A stretch of DNA of 64,000 bases from Xylona heveae TC161. Its lineage: Eukaryota > Ascomycota > Xylonomycetes > Xylonales > Xylonaceae. Location: the NCBI RefSeq assembly GCF_001619985.1, contig NW_017264207.1:67294-131293 (forward strand). Direction: 5' to 3'. The notes under the pieces are model-generated. The model ran no database searches. It had not been told where the DNA came from and saw only the letters and a list, made by a program, of their open reading frames with translations. This document shows, one piece after another, positions 10,116 to 25,619 of the stretch (its first letter is position 1; each line of letters opens with the position of its first letter). A program made the translations under genes and the position numbers.

Positions 10116-12289
10116 TGTGTAAGATTTGGGGTTTCTCTCGAAATCTAGTGATGCCGAACGTGCACTGCTGAATAAATGCAATAGCGGACCCAAAAATTAA
10201 CTTTCGAAGATACGCGGGCGATCACTTTGTCGATAGGGCGGCTGTGGGGAAGAGCTATGGGAGAAGCTAGATGGTTGTCGCGGTGATGGGTGTGGAAAGG
10301 AAAAGCAGGAGGCGCAGTTGAGGGAGGGAGGGAAGGATAATATAGTGGTTTGTGGGGAGTTTTCGGAACGGCAAGGGCAAAGGAAAAGAGCTCAGTTGTG
10401 ACGAACAATAATGTATGATGCTGGGCGTATAAGCTTTGGTGGCTCTCAGCCTGGGACTTTTCTATGGGCTAACGTAGTTCTTCCGTGTGTAATCCAATCC
10501 CTGTCTTACTGCTGCAGCTACTTTGCTGCTGCTGCTGCTAACTGCAGAGGATACTTCATTTTTCCCTTGATATCTTGCGTCTCCGGAGGTAGCTAGCCAA
10601 GGGCAAACCGGGGGTGGGACTGCTCGATAGCTACGTCATCGCGACCAGTCTCACGATCCTCCCCGGAGTGAGGGAGGGGATGGATTGCACTATAGAGAGG
10701 CAAAATGGAAAGGGCGGAAAACTACCTACGTCAGGACGAGCCAAAGCATCAAACGAAGGGGACAAATGAGTGACTAAAGCACAATGTAAGACGTTACTAC
10801 TCTAGCGGCAAGGACGGATAATTGGTCGAATGTGGTTCGAGTCATGGGTCGCACATGCTCTTGATCCCTTCGTACGAGGGTTTTACAATGGGATCAGGTA
10901 ATCAGTTCCCAGCACCTTTCAGGTAAAGACTCGCGCTCTTCTTCGCTCTATCATGCCGTAAGCTCAGGCCCGATGACGATGTGGGAAAAGACCGCATTCG
11001 CTTCTTGCCGGGTCTCACCCCCCTCCGTCATCGAAAATCCCCCATCCTTAGTCGCTTGTTTATTCCCCCTCCTCTTCCCTCTGTAAGAACCCAAAATCTC
11101 TGTAGTACCGGCAAGTTAACGTTAGGTATTTCAATGAATGGTTCAACGTTGTAAGTTATGTTAGTAATGCAGCGGGAAAATCCTGGACTCGGTTTAGAAA
11201 ACGCTTCTACAATCACATGTCTCACACAAAAGTTTCTTCACAAGGTAAAGTGCCATGTCAGCTTCTCACTTTGAAGCCGTTTCAACTGTCCTATCACGGT
11301 ACATCCCGGAAGATACGGCAACGGTATTTCGACACGTTGGGGCCTGGGATTCAACTTTTCGGAGCAATGAACATGGCCAATGCAGTTGTGGAGTTGAGAT
11401 GTCGGAGCTTGCTTCTACTCGGTAACTGATCGTCAACTCTATGCCGTCTCTCCGCACTTATCCGAAACATAAGGATTTATACCGCAGGAGAAGATTTTTT
11501 CCCGATCTGCATCGTAGAAGAAAAGGAAAAGACTTCTAACATGGTGTTGATTTCTATTTGCCGGTCGGCTTTGTGTCACGGGCATTGCTCGGCGAGCAAA
11601 TACTATCAACACCGGAAAATGAGCCATATGGTCTTTCATGCCGGTGAGAGAGTAATCCCTTCCGGCACGCGTGCGCCATGATTCCATCACTGTAAGAGAT
11701 CCATCATATCGACCTATCGGCTATTATACAAACACCCATGTCTTTACCCGCATGGTTCATCACGCCTGGTTCGCATGGCTTGCAGATCTCTTATATAATT
11801 TTCTTCGAATTATTCATCCCAAGCACGTTCCAATCGATTTTCTTTAAAGGGTTCTTGTCATCATGATGGACCTGCTATTTCCGACAAGCTATGGCGGAGG
11901 AAGTCCTCCAATAGAAGCAAAAGGTAACATATCCTGAATTGTGTGTGACTATGTGCGAATCAATCATGTCAGAGAAAAAAATAATGGATATTGCCTCGAA
12001 AATAGTACCTGAATTCTAAATGCCAGTACACATGTCGTTGCGCTCCCGCCATGCGCTCCCCTTCTCCTCTCGGTGAACACTTTCCACCCTAATCCTAAAT
12101 GTAAAATCATGCACATGGCAGTCCGGGCCTGCTCAACTTCCATTGGTCCAGCCTTGGACAGCCCCGCTATCGCTTCGTGGATATAATAAATGAAGTAAAG
12201 TCGGAGGGAAAAAGAGAACTTCCGTCTTTCATACTCTCGGATTTTGTCAATCTTGTAAAATGACGCATGGTATCTCATTGAAGATGAGT
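10116..12289. other. Intergenic region between nce102 and snf1
   Basis: About 2.2 kb holding the nce102 promoter and the snf1 3' flank. It has a (GCT)n-like patch near 10510-10545 and scattered short frames, none with a domain or convincing splice pattern. No gene is supported. Confidence 0.5.
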
Positions 12290-14986
<2,697 letters not shown>

Positions 14987-15697
14987 TTTGTTGGGGAGAT
15001 AAAGACGGTAGGGACGTGCTGTTACGGTTGGGTTGATGTCTTTTCAAAAAGCGATCGAGAATGAATGCATTCAGAGCATAGGGCTGGATGCAATTAAAGT
15101 CGAATAAGATATGCAAGGACCAGAAAGCAAGGGTAAAAGCCTCAAAACCCAGTCTGTTGTCGTGCTCGTGGTACTTCGTTATGGATCGCGTAAACCCGAG
15201 GGTGGTGAAGCGGGGTCTTCGGGGGGGGAAGCAAACAACTTCTCTGGCAAAGGAGAAAATTGAATATAATCGAGTGGCAGCCGCTCCGAAGTCAACTAGG
15301 ATAAGATCTCAAAGTTTCGCAACGGTTGAGGGGCGCTGTGACGAAAGCTGAGACGCCTTAACGCACCCTGATCAACACTCAGAGCTGTCGCCAAAACCGA
15401 CCCAGCGGTCAGTTTGATGGCAACGCCTAAACACGCGGCAGATCAGTCCAAGGCGAAAGATTATCCACTGGAGTGAAGAGGCAGAACAGCGTAGGTTTGG
15501 TGGAGATCTTGAAGGCTCCTTCCAGGTAACGTGCTTGTTGACTTTAATGTGAGATCTCTCGGGCAGGTCGGACGTCTAGATTGAGCAGACGAGTCTGGGA
15601 CAGGGTGGGGCAGCAGTCAGTACAGCCTGGTCGTACGGGAAGACACTTCTAGTACCATCGATTACTGCCGAGTTCCCACACAAAACGAAGTATCGAA
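14987..15697. other. snf1 upstream region
   Basis: About 700 bp upstream of snf1. C/T- and A-rich stretches near 15000-15060 fit a fungal promoter and 5' leader. No gene seen. Confidence 0.5.
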
Positions 15698-15907
15698 TCA
15701 AGTACCCTTGGGCTTGTGCTTGGAGCATGATGCTATGGAGACACTAAAGTCTTTGTGGGGTTCAACCTTCCCCGTAACAAATCGAGCTAGCGCATCGAGC
15801 TCCGGGCTCAGAGAAGGGTCACCAGAGCGCACATATTCACGATCTCTACCTACTTTTCGTGACATCTCGTAGAAAGCTCTCACTGACGGATAAATTTGAT
15901 GTGGAAT
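15698..15907 (-). pseudogene. Orphan coding-like fragment, possibly the last exon of a decayed gene
   Basis: On the minus strand an open frame of 69 codons runs from a splice-acceptor-like ...CTCTAG at 15910-15908 to a TGA at 15698. It begins IPHQIYPSVRAFYEMSRK and includes DREYVRSGDPSLSPELDAL and a Lys-rich end. Composition looks like real protein (balanced charged and polar residues, internal Met), but I find no matching upstream exon: the preceding 300 bp (15910-16220) are AT-rich with many stops in all frames. It may be the terminal exon of a gene whose 5' part has been lost or degraded, or a chance frame. I do not recognise the family. Confidence 0.3.
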
Positions 15908-16220
15908 CTAGAGATTTTGAATGGTGAGCTTTTTGAAATTCTCTTTGTCAAATATTCATTCTTTCTATACGTGATTTATGCGGCTGGAAATATCATCCAG
16001 ACTCGTGAAAATACCATTTTATTTCTAAACTACTCTATAAATCTCACGAGATTATAAAATATTGATATTTGCATTTACAGGTTGCACTCGCTCTGAAAAA
16101 TTCTTGAAAGAGTACTCAATTCTTATGATTAATTTATTTCTGAGCAATATTCATCATCAGAACCAAGAGACAGGTCAAGAGACCTGCTCCTTGTACAGAC
16201 CGAAAATGACCTTTCCACCA

Positions 16221-17139
16221 TTATTGCATTGTACCCTCGATTTCCTTTAATTTCTGTACAAGTTTTTCCTGCAGAAAAGGACTAAGCCCTAGTCTTCGAG
16301 GACTCGATTAGACTTTTGCTCCTGCAGTACAGTGGCATACATTACTCACATTCCCTCTCGGGTGACAATTCTGAAAGTGCCGCTTTCCTGGTATGAAGAT
16401 TTCCCTTCCACGATTTGGCCATGTGAATCAACTTCGATACTTCCGAATATGTCTTCTGGCGCAGCTAGAAATCGATAAGCAACCACCAGCGCGCTGAAAT
16501 GAGAGGAGAGAGGTTTCTACCTATGCGTCCAAAATCCGGAGGATTCCGTGTAGAGCTGACATGTATGAACCCACCTACGCCACCTCCTCCCATGCCACCC
16601 TAGACAGTATCAATATTTAATCACAGTGGTAATCTGGTGGATGATTTACTTGAGCACTAGCACCACCGGCACCATTTCCTCCGGCACCACCACCGCCGCC
16701 AGATGTGTGCGTTCTTTTCTTGGGTTGGTGCGGGAAGAAGACGCCTCCACTACCCAGTACCGCACCTCCAATTGATGCCATAGATTGCGCTTGAGATATC
16801 ACATCTGGGTCATTTCTGGCATTCTCAGCTATGACCGTCTGGAGGATGGACAGGAATCTCGGATTGTCTGTGAAAGATCCCGGACGTGGTGGCAATTCAC
16901 TCGTCGTCCCTAGTGCGAGCTCCGGCTTGGGCGGATTGGTCGAGAGGAGTGATAGAAGTTTATGTGTATGACTCCGTGGATCTGTAAACACATACTAACT
17001 TGACAGTCAATACGGTGCTTGCGTCTTCAAGCGGAGAATAACGTGCTATTTCGGGGTGCGCTGGCAGAGTTGACACCCTCCTGCTCGCTCTACCTAGAGC
17101 TGAGCGAACTAAAGTCGGTCGCAGTGTTGCTTGTAGCAT
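16221..17139 (-). CDS. Conserved fungal protein of unknown function, possibly mitochondrial
   Basis: Five exons, 17139-17043, 16981-16650, 16599-16521, 16464-16350 and 16281-16221, give about 227 aa. The N-terminus (MLQATLRPTLVRSALGRASRR) is basic and lacks acidic residues, as in a mitochondrial presequence. The middle reads NPRFLSILQTVIAENA and a Gly-rich linker; the C-terminal half contains IHVSSTRNPPDFGRI, PEDIFGSVEVD and YQESGTFRIVTREG, then PFLQEKLVQKLKEIEG. This block has the look of a conserved domain; I recall similar uncharacterised proteins in filamentous fungi but cannot name a function. The final exon was placed because the donor GTGAGT at 16349 and acceptor TTAG at 16283-16282 restore a conserved-looking amphipathic end. 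The first intron (61 nt) is less certain, since exon 1 and exon 2 lie in different frames. Confidence 0.7.
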
Positions 17140-18757
17140 ATCGAATTAATGATTACAATTGAAAATCATATAATGACACTTTGCAAGACGTAAGCAGATC
17201 AGTGAGAAGCAGTTTGATCTAGAAAGGCATGAATGTAGTAAACATTGATTATTGTGGGCAGATAGCTTGTAACTGAGATTCAACATACCCACGTCATGAA
17301 GCTTGATAGGTCAGGGTTGTAGTTATTGTTCTGCGTCGGCTAAAGCTCCCCATTAAGCACAACGCGCTCAACACGGAGAGTTGCCATTAAAGATGATGTT
17401 GATACACAGAATGACGATGGTCATGGCAATTAAGTTGGGGAAAAAACTATAGTATATCATTGGAAAACAGCTTGAATACTCTACCGTCTCAGTCGCCATC
17501 TTACCCTGTATCGCGATGGTTCCGCATTATTGAGAGCTGCGAATCAGAGCCACATGTGGAGCTTACTGCTTATCAGATCTCTGAGTAATATTTAGATTAG
17601 TTTGAGGGAAGAATTGTCCACAGTAACGATGCACAGGAAGGATCTGAGCTGCAGCAAAGTCTGGAAATGGAAAATAATGGGCCGACAAGGAGCTTCCCTC
17701 AGCTCCGAGACCGGCGCGAACTGTGAAGCCGGAGAGAAAAACAATTTCGACCAAGGAGACCCGGACTTCAAGCGCTTAGCCTTTTTCTTAGTCTCATCCA
17801 CCTTGTTACAGTCTTCGACACCCCACAATCTGATATTGTAGCGCGACTTGTCGATCTAATGCCTCAGGAGATCGAAGTGCGCAAAGTATCGTATCTGATT
17901 GATAATGAAGATGAGTCAGTCTCTTGGCGTGCAACCTATGAGTCCGTGGAGCAAATGGTCCCGAGGCATGCGTCCTCCCGATGCAAGTACGTAGCTCCAA
18001 AGCAAGAAGCTCTAGGAAAGATTCTTGAGCATGATGAGAGCAAATCTCTTATTCGCACTTTGCTTAATTTTCATAGCCTTCAACTGAATATACTTTTGCC
18101 CTTCGAGCTGCAATCTGTGATTATCAAGATGCCGAAAAATATTTTTGTAGCTCCACCAGTTTGTGGTCCATGGCTTGGTGGTGATGCCACTCGTCAAATG
18201 GTTGAATGACCCATACCTTTAACTTCTTTGCCCGCACTACGCAATATGCGAGCCACTAGTTACCTGTAAAGAGAAGAGCTCCCCCATCACTTTACGGAGT
18301 ACAGTTGGCTTTAACCAAACGAGTTAGGGAAACGCTCTGCTGACGCCCATTTTCTGCTCACAGAACCACACCATGTTCCACTGGGAGATCCAATTTATGC
18401 TTTTGTTCCTGGGCAGGCCGTTCGATGTCGCTAGTGCCCTGTGACAGCCGCTCCGAAAGGGCCGAAGACCCTGGTCCTGCCAGAGTCGAACTGCCTTGCA
18501 ACGGAATAAAGCCTGTACCCCTCCCGCGGGGTTTAAAATAAATATGTCAACTTACCATTTCATAACCTTTTCTTGTCCCTTTTTAGAGGCGAATATAAAA
18601 TCATTCATTGAACTCTCTGATCCTTGGTGAATTTGCTGGCCACCGCCTTTCTATTCGACTTTTAAAGAGCACCTGCTACGCTGCTGCTCCTTTACGGAGT
18701 GCATTTGGGTTGCTTCGCTCGGGCAGCATTCTCCTCCAAGTGGAAGGCATAGGTACA
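17140..18757. other. Divergent intergenic region upstream of the MFS gene
   Basis: About 1.6 kb between two divergently oriented genes. It contains short frames on both strands without domain features. A TACGGAGT element occurs twice, at 18293-18300 and 18693-18700, the second within the likely 5' leader of the MFS gene. No gene is supported. Confidence 0.45.
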
Positions 18758-20551
18758 ATGGAAATTAGTCCTTCCCCGGAGCCTGCACAAGAGGATGGCA
18801 AGCGATACTATCACAATGACGTTGAGATAGCAGCCGAAGAGCATGATTTTGACCGGATTGAAAAAATATACAAGTAAGGAACCTAGATACAGCCTCTACT
18901 ACGACTCCTCAGCATTGTCTAACACGTTGGGTCTACCAGCAAACTTGACTGGAGAATTTTACCAGGTCAGCAACCAGGTGTGAATAGTGGTTAAAATTGC
19001 ACATGTAGCTAATTCTCTCCACAGCATTCTGGACCTTGTACTTTATGTGCTCTGCTATTCGGTCCAATGTTGGCTTGGCGCAGACGATGAACCTAAAGCA
19101 AGGCCATGACCTTGCTTCTGTACTACATCTTTCCGAGCACCAAGTCTCCACCGGCCTTGCGCTCTTCTACGTTTGCTATGTTGTTTTTGACCTTCCAGCA
19201 AACCTAGTGATGACGAAGTTGCAGCCCCATGTGTGGATGAGCAGAATTGTCATCTGCGTCGGTCTTGTCGGTAGCTGCATGGCTGCCATGAAGGCTGCAT
19301 GGAGTCTCTACCTTCTCCGGCTGCTTCTAGGAATTGTCATTGCAGGAATGTGGCCCGGCATGTCATATTACTTGACGCTATTCTATCCACCTTCTCGCAC
19401 TGGCAAGAGAATTGGTCGTTATTTTACAGCGGCACAGGTGTCGGCAGCAGTCGTAGGCCTAGTCTCTGCCGGGTTTCAGCAAATGGACGGTCGTGGAGGC
19501 CTCGTTGGCTTCCAATGGATGTTCCTCATCTGGGGTCTAGTCACCATTGTTGTCGGATTCGCTTTGCTTTGGTGGCTTCCTGATCGACCACTGCCGCCGG
19601 GCGAGACCAGAAACCGGTCAGGGTGGCGAAAATTTATCCCCGCATCCAAGCCAGCCCTGACGGGTGAAGATGCAAGAGTCCATTACGAAGATCTTACACG
19701 AGTCTATCAACGCACCCAGTGGACCGCGAAAGATCTGCTTCAAGTCTTTCTTGACCCTTATGCCTGGCCACTTTTAATATGTTATTTTGGCGTGGTCGGG
19801 GTAGGATATGGTATCCAAAATTATGGTACTGTCATCATTAAATCAATTAAACCAAACCTCACGGGCGTCCAACTAAGCCTTCTTTTCGCCCCTATTTGGA
19901 TCGTAAGTTGATCTCTTATAACACCAGTTTCTGCGGAGCACCATCGCTAAGGACAAACAGATGGACCTAATTGCAATCCTCCTCGTAACACCCTTTTCTG
20001 ATCGTTTCCATCGCCATCGCGCGCTGTTCTTCTCGATCCCCGTTTTGATTCAGATTGCTGGCTTATTGATAACCACTTATTCCGGATCACAAGCGAACCC
20101 ATGGCCCCGGTATGGCGGTCTCCTTATTGTTGGGTTTGGTCTCGGGCCCACTGTGCCCATCATCATGGCTTGGACAAACGAAATATTCCAGCCACGGCAT
20201 GGCGAGGTTGGTGTCGCAGCAGCTAGCGCTCTTGTATCTGGATGGGGAAACCTTGGTTCTGTTGTTACGACCTACGCATTGTACACGGGATGGTCCGCCG
20301 ATAGCAAACCTGGCCCGAAGCAGTTTCACAAAAGTAATCTGGTTATGATTGGCATTCTTGCGGCCTCTATTCTCAGCTCGATAGGTTTAACTATCATGCT
20401 GAAAGTTCTTGGGCTGGACTACGGCCGGAAGCAGAAAAGGATTACGACCCGCGAAGGCGAGGATCTCCCTCCTACCATCGACAATGCCGCTCGTCGCGAA
20501 GCTCAACAGCAAGGGCTTAAAGGCCTGGGTAGATTGTGGCCGAGAAGATAA
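18758..20551 (+). CDS. Major facilitator superfamily transporter, anion:cation symporter (Dal5/Tna1-like) family
   Basis: Four exons, 18758-18873, 18940-18965 (26 nt), 19025-19902 and 19961-20551, give about 536 aa with some 12 hydrophobic segments in two blocks around a central loop near residues 240-285. Family features are LDWRILPAFW at the first membrane segment, DLPANLVMTK, GMWPGMSYYLTLFYPP, GKRIGRYFTAAQ, and PIIMAWTNE in the second half. These mark the ACS/allantoate permease group, which imports organic anions such as nicotinate, allantoate, pantothenate or cysteine by proton symport at the plasma membrane; substrate cannot be predicted. An in-frame ATG exists 150 bp upstream (18608), but the start at 18758 (MEISPSPEP) gives the usual acidic N-terminus. 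The tiny second exon is supported by frame and by conservation of KLDWRILP. Confidence 0.9.
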
Positions 20552-21886
20552 GTGACATCGTGTCGCTTGTGCGAATGAAACGAAACGCCAACAGCGAGTC
20601 ATTACTTGAGAGGCATGGAGCAAAATGGCAAGTAACTTCAGCACAATCGACCGCTCATAAAGGCAACGCTACAATAGAGTGGTCCAGCATTCAGAAACGA
20701 CGGCCGCATACTCTCGTCGCCACAAGCCTTATTCTCTAGGAAATCGTTTGGCGTCCAGGGCAATCATGTTGCTTGATACCGATTTCAGCATATTGCCCTC
20801 TCGAATAGGTCAGCTGGCAGCTCTGCGGCGCTGAGCATGAGAATGACTCCCCTTCCCCCTCAGATTAAGAAGCTAAAGATTCCCATGGAAAACCTAAAAT
20901 TATTGTAATTCTGATGTAGAAGATGAATGGCATGTATCGTACTACAGTAAAGAGCCAAATTTAATTAACTCGCCTCTGCCTATGACCACATCGTGATTTA
21001 CGGATGATGTCGATCCGACAGAGTTGGTCATTTCGCTTGTATCTATTTGGAAGGAAGCGGCTTGGGCTTTGACTTGATTTCCTGATTGGAATTTAGACTC
21101 GGGTTTAGCGGCTTCGGGGCTAGAATTCCTTGACGGATGAACCCTGACAGTAAAGTATCAAATGCCGACTACTGCCGAGACGTTACATTGTCGGACAGCG
21201 AAGTGCAGGCCAAGTGGAAAGTACTGCCTGTTAAAGAGCGATGACAAGGTACCAGCTCAGGCACGTCCCAGTATACCATGTATCGCAATGAGATCATCCC
21301 GCACACTGGTCCCGAGCTTCCGAAGAGCATCCATGGGCATGGGGGGGCCGGGGAAGGCACACATTGGTCGTTTGCTCTCCAAAATTGATGAAATGCTGCT
21401 AGTTCTTTGAGACAGCAGGGCTTATGTTACCACGAGACCAAACTTCCCAGCGGGAGAACGTCAAGACAGCAATGACGATGACCGCGTTCTTGCTTCCTAT
21501 CGTACCCTATTGTAATCCTCAATCTTTTCCCGGTATTCGTCTTCATCGCAGTACCTTTCCAAACTCGCAGACAGGGACACGGAAGAATTTCCGGATTCTT
21601 GGGTCCGCGCCTCTTCCGCCTGTTCGAGGCATTTCGGCCGCTCATTAATTCACCGTTCAAATTTCTGCTCAGGCCGCCTTATTTGTCAGGAACCTATACC
21701 CATGTTTCCTTTGTTGTGCACTCCCCTGATAAAGTTTTGAGCCTAAGGCATTCGGCTTGGCTTTTTTTTTGTTTCCGGTGGTGCTCGCTATTAGAGCTTC
21801 AGACACGACAGCACTGTCACCCAACAAACACTCGTAAGTAACTCATTTCTTCGCATTTGTGATATACTGAGATAAGGGTCCTTAAG
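20552..21886. other. Intergenic region upstream of the glucosyltransferase gene
   Basis: About 1.3 kb with no supported gene. The last 150 bp, with C/T-rich and CAACAAACAC sequence near 21820, looks like the 5' leader of the next gene. A GTAAGT at about 21834 could be the donor of a 5' UTR intron. Confidence 0.45.
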
Positions 21887-24800
21887 ATGGCGACGCTTCG
21901 CGATGCCGATGGTTCAGTTGTCCCAACTCGGATACCGCCGGCTATCGATTTCCCCTATCCAGATTCAGATGACGAGCACGAAGGACCGTCAAATAGTTCA
22001 TCCTTTTTAGATGGAACATCTCCTGAAAAGGGAATTGAAGCAGATCCCGCGCCGAAACCACCGAAAGTGAACGAGCCTAAAAATTCGGATCCATTTCGAC
22101 CCGCTATAAGGAGATGGGAAACTGAACGGCCCCCGCTTGGCCCTACAAGCTCGTTATTCGCTTTAACACGAAGAGTGACTGGAGGCGCACGCCCTCTTCG
22201 CCCTTGGCTTTCAGCTCGTGGAGGCCTTGAGTCCGATTCGGATTCACTTTCTCAAAGCTCAACTTCCTCAACCCGTGCGGAATCACCAAAACCGAGAAGA
22301 AGAGAGCCAGTCAGACAAGAGACATTGGATAGCCAAAGAGTCAAAAAACAAAAGACGGATTCCGATCCTTATAGGAAGCTCTCGGTGGGCAACGGGGAGT
22401 ACCAGACCAGGGGTAGGGTCTCCAAAAAGGATGGCCGGTTGAACATCTCTCTCCATGATGCTTCCAATAATGGATATTTGGCAAAGGCTTTGGGCGCCAC
22501 AATCAAACGCCAGTGAGTGAAGGTTCCCTCGGAATGTTTTGCTTTCATATACTTACATGTGTGAAGCTTTCGCCACGACAACGGCGAGGCGACGCAGCCA
22601 ATATCTTCCATTCGAGACGGCTCCGATGAGCGCAGCCCATCGCCAGCCTCATCCACTTACAAATCCTTGCCTCCTCCACGCTTGAATATTGTTATCATGG
22701 TCATTGGCTCACGTGGCGACATTCAACCCTTTCTTAGAATTGGGAAGCTCCTCAAAGAGGAACATGGACATCGCGTTCGTATTGCCACCCATCCAGCCTT
22801 TAAGAAGTTTATCGAGCAAGATAGTAAGCTTGAATTCTTCTCGGTCGGTGGTGATCCGGCAGAGTTGATGGCTTTCATGGTCAAAAATCCGGGGCTCATT
22901 CCTTCGGTCGCCACGGTCAAAGCCGGTGAGATAGGACGTCGCCGGGATCAGATGTTTGAGATGTTTCAAGGATTCTGGAGAGCATGTATAAATGCTACTG
23001 ACGATGAGAAAGACATTGCAAATTTGAAAATGAGTTAGTCTACTCCGATTGCGCTTCCGGTGTCCTCCTGCTGAACCTCTTTTCCTAGTGGGCACTAAAA
23101 GGGCGTTTGTTGCGGATGCCATCATTGCTAACCCTCCTTGCTTTGCACACATTCACTGTGCCGAGAGACTAGGTGTCCCTCTTCATTTGATGTTTACTTT
23201 TCCGTATTCTCCCACACAGAAATTTCCACATCCGCTCGCAAATATCAAAAGAACTAATATGGACACCAATTACACGAACTTCATGAGCTATCCTCTTGTT
23301 GAGTTGATGACATGGCAAGGGTGAGTGCGATACGGACTTGACACTACGGATTTGGCTAATCGTCACGAAGGCTTGGTGACCTTGTGAATCGATTCCGTGT
23401 GGATACACTTGGACTGGAGCCGGTCTCCACGCTCTGGGCACCCGGTCAATTATACAGACTCAAGGTTCCTTATACGTACCTATGGTCTCCAGGACTAGTC
23501 CCTAAGCCAGACGACTGGGGGCCTGAAATAGATATTGCGGGGTTTGTTTTCCTTGACTTGGCATCCAATTTTAAACCGCCAGATGACCTGGTCAAGTTTC
23601 TTGATGCAGGCCCGCCTCCAATTTATATTGGCTTTGGTAGTATTGTGATCGACGACCCGGATAAATTTACACAGTTGATTTTCGAAGCAGTTAAAAAGGT
23701 GGGGGTGCGTGCCCTTGTTAACAAAGGCTGGGGAGGTCTTGGACACGAGGGCAACGTGCCCGAGAATATTTTCATGCTAGACAACACGCCTCATGACTGG
23801 TTATTTCCTAAGGTGCGGGCCGTTGTACATCATGGTGGCGCTGGCACGACTGCTATCGGGTTCAAGTGCGGAAAGCCGACGATGATAGTCCCCTTCTTCG
23901 GCGACCAATCATTCTGGGGAGCGATGGCTGCGCGTTCTCAAGCCGGCGCCAAGGCCCCCGTTCCATACAAAAACCTTACCGTGGACAGTTTGGCTGAGGG
24001 TATTAAAGAATGCCTGACCGATACGGCCCAGGAAAATGCCAAGAAGCTGGCAGATGCCATCGCCGCAGAGGGGGATGGTGCGAGGAATGCTGTCGAGTCT
24101 TTCCATCGACGTCTGCCTTTGCGAGGCGATGTTTCAATGCGTTGCTCCATCCTACACGACCAGGTCGCCTCTTGGAGATTTCGAGAAAGTCATATTAGAT
24201 TGTCACCATTGGCGGCAGAGACTCTCGTGGAGAGGAAGTATTTGACTTGGAAAGACCTTGAGCTTCTGCGCCATTGCGAATGGAACGATTTTGAAGGGCC
24301 TGGTGAGCCTTTGACCGGCATAGGATCCGCACTATTTCAGTCTTTCGCCGGGGCAGCGAGGGGCGTAGGTGGAGTACCTGTACGTCTGATCAAGAAAGTG
24401 AAGCAAAAGCGCCACCTCCTTCGGCGCTTGTCTAAGAAACATCGAAGGAGCGCTCGCTCAGGAAAACCTCCAGAAGCTGTTGCTGTCAAGAGGCAAGCCA
24501 AGGGGAAGCCAAAGGAGAACGGCGAAGCAAATGCTGTGTCAAATGGTGGCATTGTGGAAAGTCTTCCGCCAAGCCATCAAGGTCGCAGTAATGTTTTGGA
24601 AGCGCTGCAGAATAATCTGCAAGGCCTTGATTCAAATGATAGCAACGATGTCTCAAATGATGTACCAGATCATTTTGTCCACGAGCTCGCGCATGAGTTG
24701 GCACAAGATATCGCCACAGAAACGAGCAGAGGGCTTGGGCAGACTGGCGCGGCAATTGCAAAAGGTATATTGACACCAATGATGCTTTTCCTCTTTGAAT

Positions 24801-25619
24801 ATTTCCTGCTCACAAATAATGATGCTTTTAGCCCCTATGAACTTTCTCCTTGCTCTCGGACAAGGCTTTCACAATGCCCCAAGGCTCTACGGAGATAAAA
24901 CAGTGCGGCGAGCTCCCCGCATCACTGGGTTCAAATCTGGCATGCGTGCTGCTGGCGGAGAATTCGTATACGGTATCTGGGACGGCTGGACGGGAGTTGT
25001 CATGCAACCGTATAATGGTGCACGTAAAAGCGGCACACCTGGATTCGCAAAAGGCGTTGCAAGAGGAGTTGGCGGCTTTGTTTTGAAAGACATTTCCGCA
25101 ATAGTTGGCCCGTTCGGCTATGCGCTTAAAGGCATTCACAAGGAGATGGTCAAAGACCGGTACGCGGAGCATAGTATTCGACGAGCTCGCATTATCGAGG
25201 GGCAGAAACAGATTCGCCATCTGACTCCCCAAGGGAAAGAGAGGATTTTTGCCAGAGTACGGGAAAGTTGGGACGTCGTAGACGCAATTCGTCAAGAATG
25301 TGAGCGGACGAGAAAGCAAGGGATCCGAGGTCGAGCTCGAGCGCAACGTGAAAAACGCAAGTGGGAATTTTTCGGAGCATTTGAGAATGTCGACCAGGCG
25401 GATAAGGCTCTCAAGGCCAAGCACCGCGGAACGCCCTTTGATCGAGTATTCCGCAAACACCGACAGGAGATACGCGAGGCGCAAGATCCACGGACATTTG
25501 CGATGAATGGAAATGGTCATCAAGTCAAGATGAATGAGTCGGACAGTTCTGGTCTGGCAAATGGGCTCGGTCAAAATAATGGATCAGCAAACAAGATGTC
25601 GAATGGGGCCGCAGGATAA
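21887..25619 (+). CDS. UDP-glucose:sterol glucosyltransferase-like protein (GT28/UDPGT fold) with C-terminal extension
   Basis: Five exons, 21887-22512, 22567-23033, 23089-23320, 23371-24764 and 24832-25619, give about 1168 aa. A disordered, Ser/Pro- and charge-rich N-terminus (about 250 residues) leads into the first Rossmann half, [20 protein letters not shown], typical of sterol 3-beta-glucosyltransferases. The second half has PPIYIGFGS and the nucleotide-sugar motif [19 protein letters not shown] followed by [11 protein letters not shown]. No GRAM/PH region is visible, unlike Atg26, so this is the shorter fungal class. The C-terminal 400 residues hold basic stretches and a segment around [19 protein letters not shown], which resembles the C-terminal lipid-associated region of VPS13-type proteins. 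It probably glucosylates ergosterol or another lipid at a membrane. All splice joins keep the frame. Confidence 0.88.

Noticed and set aside
17859-18209. 116-codon frame starting MPQEIEVRKV
   Set aside because: No domain, equally open frames nearby, no splice or promoter support.
18485-18545. tRNA-like B-box word (GTTCGACTC on the minus strand)
   Set aside because: No A box, acceptor stem or cloverleaf pairing could be built around it.
24828-25574. Open frame antisense to the last exon of the glucosyltransferase gene
   Set aside because: The + strand frame continues a conserved spliced protein; the antisense has no support.
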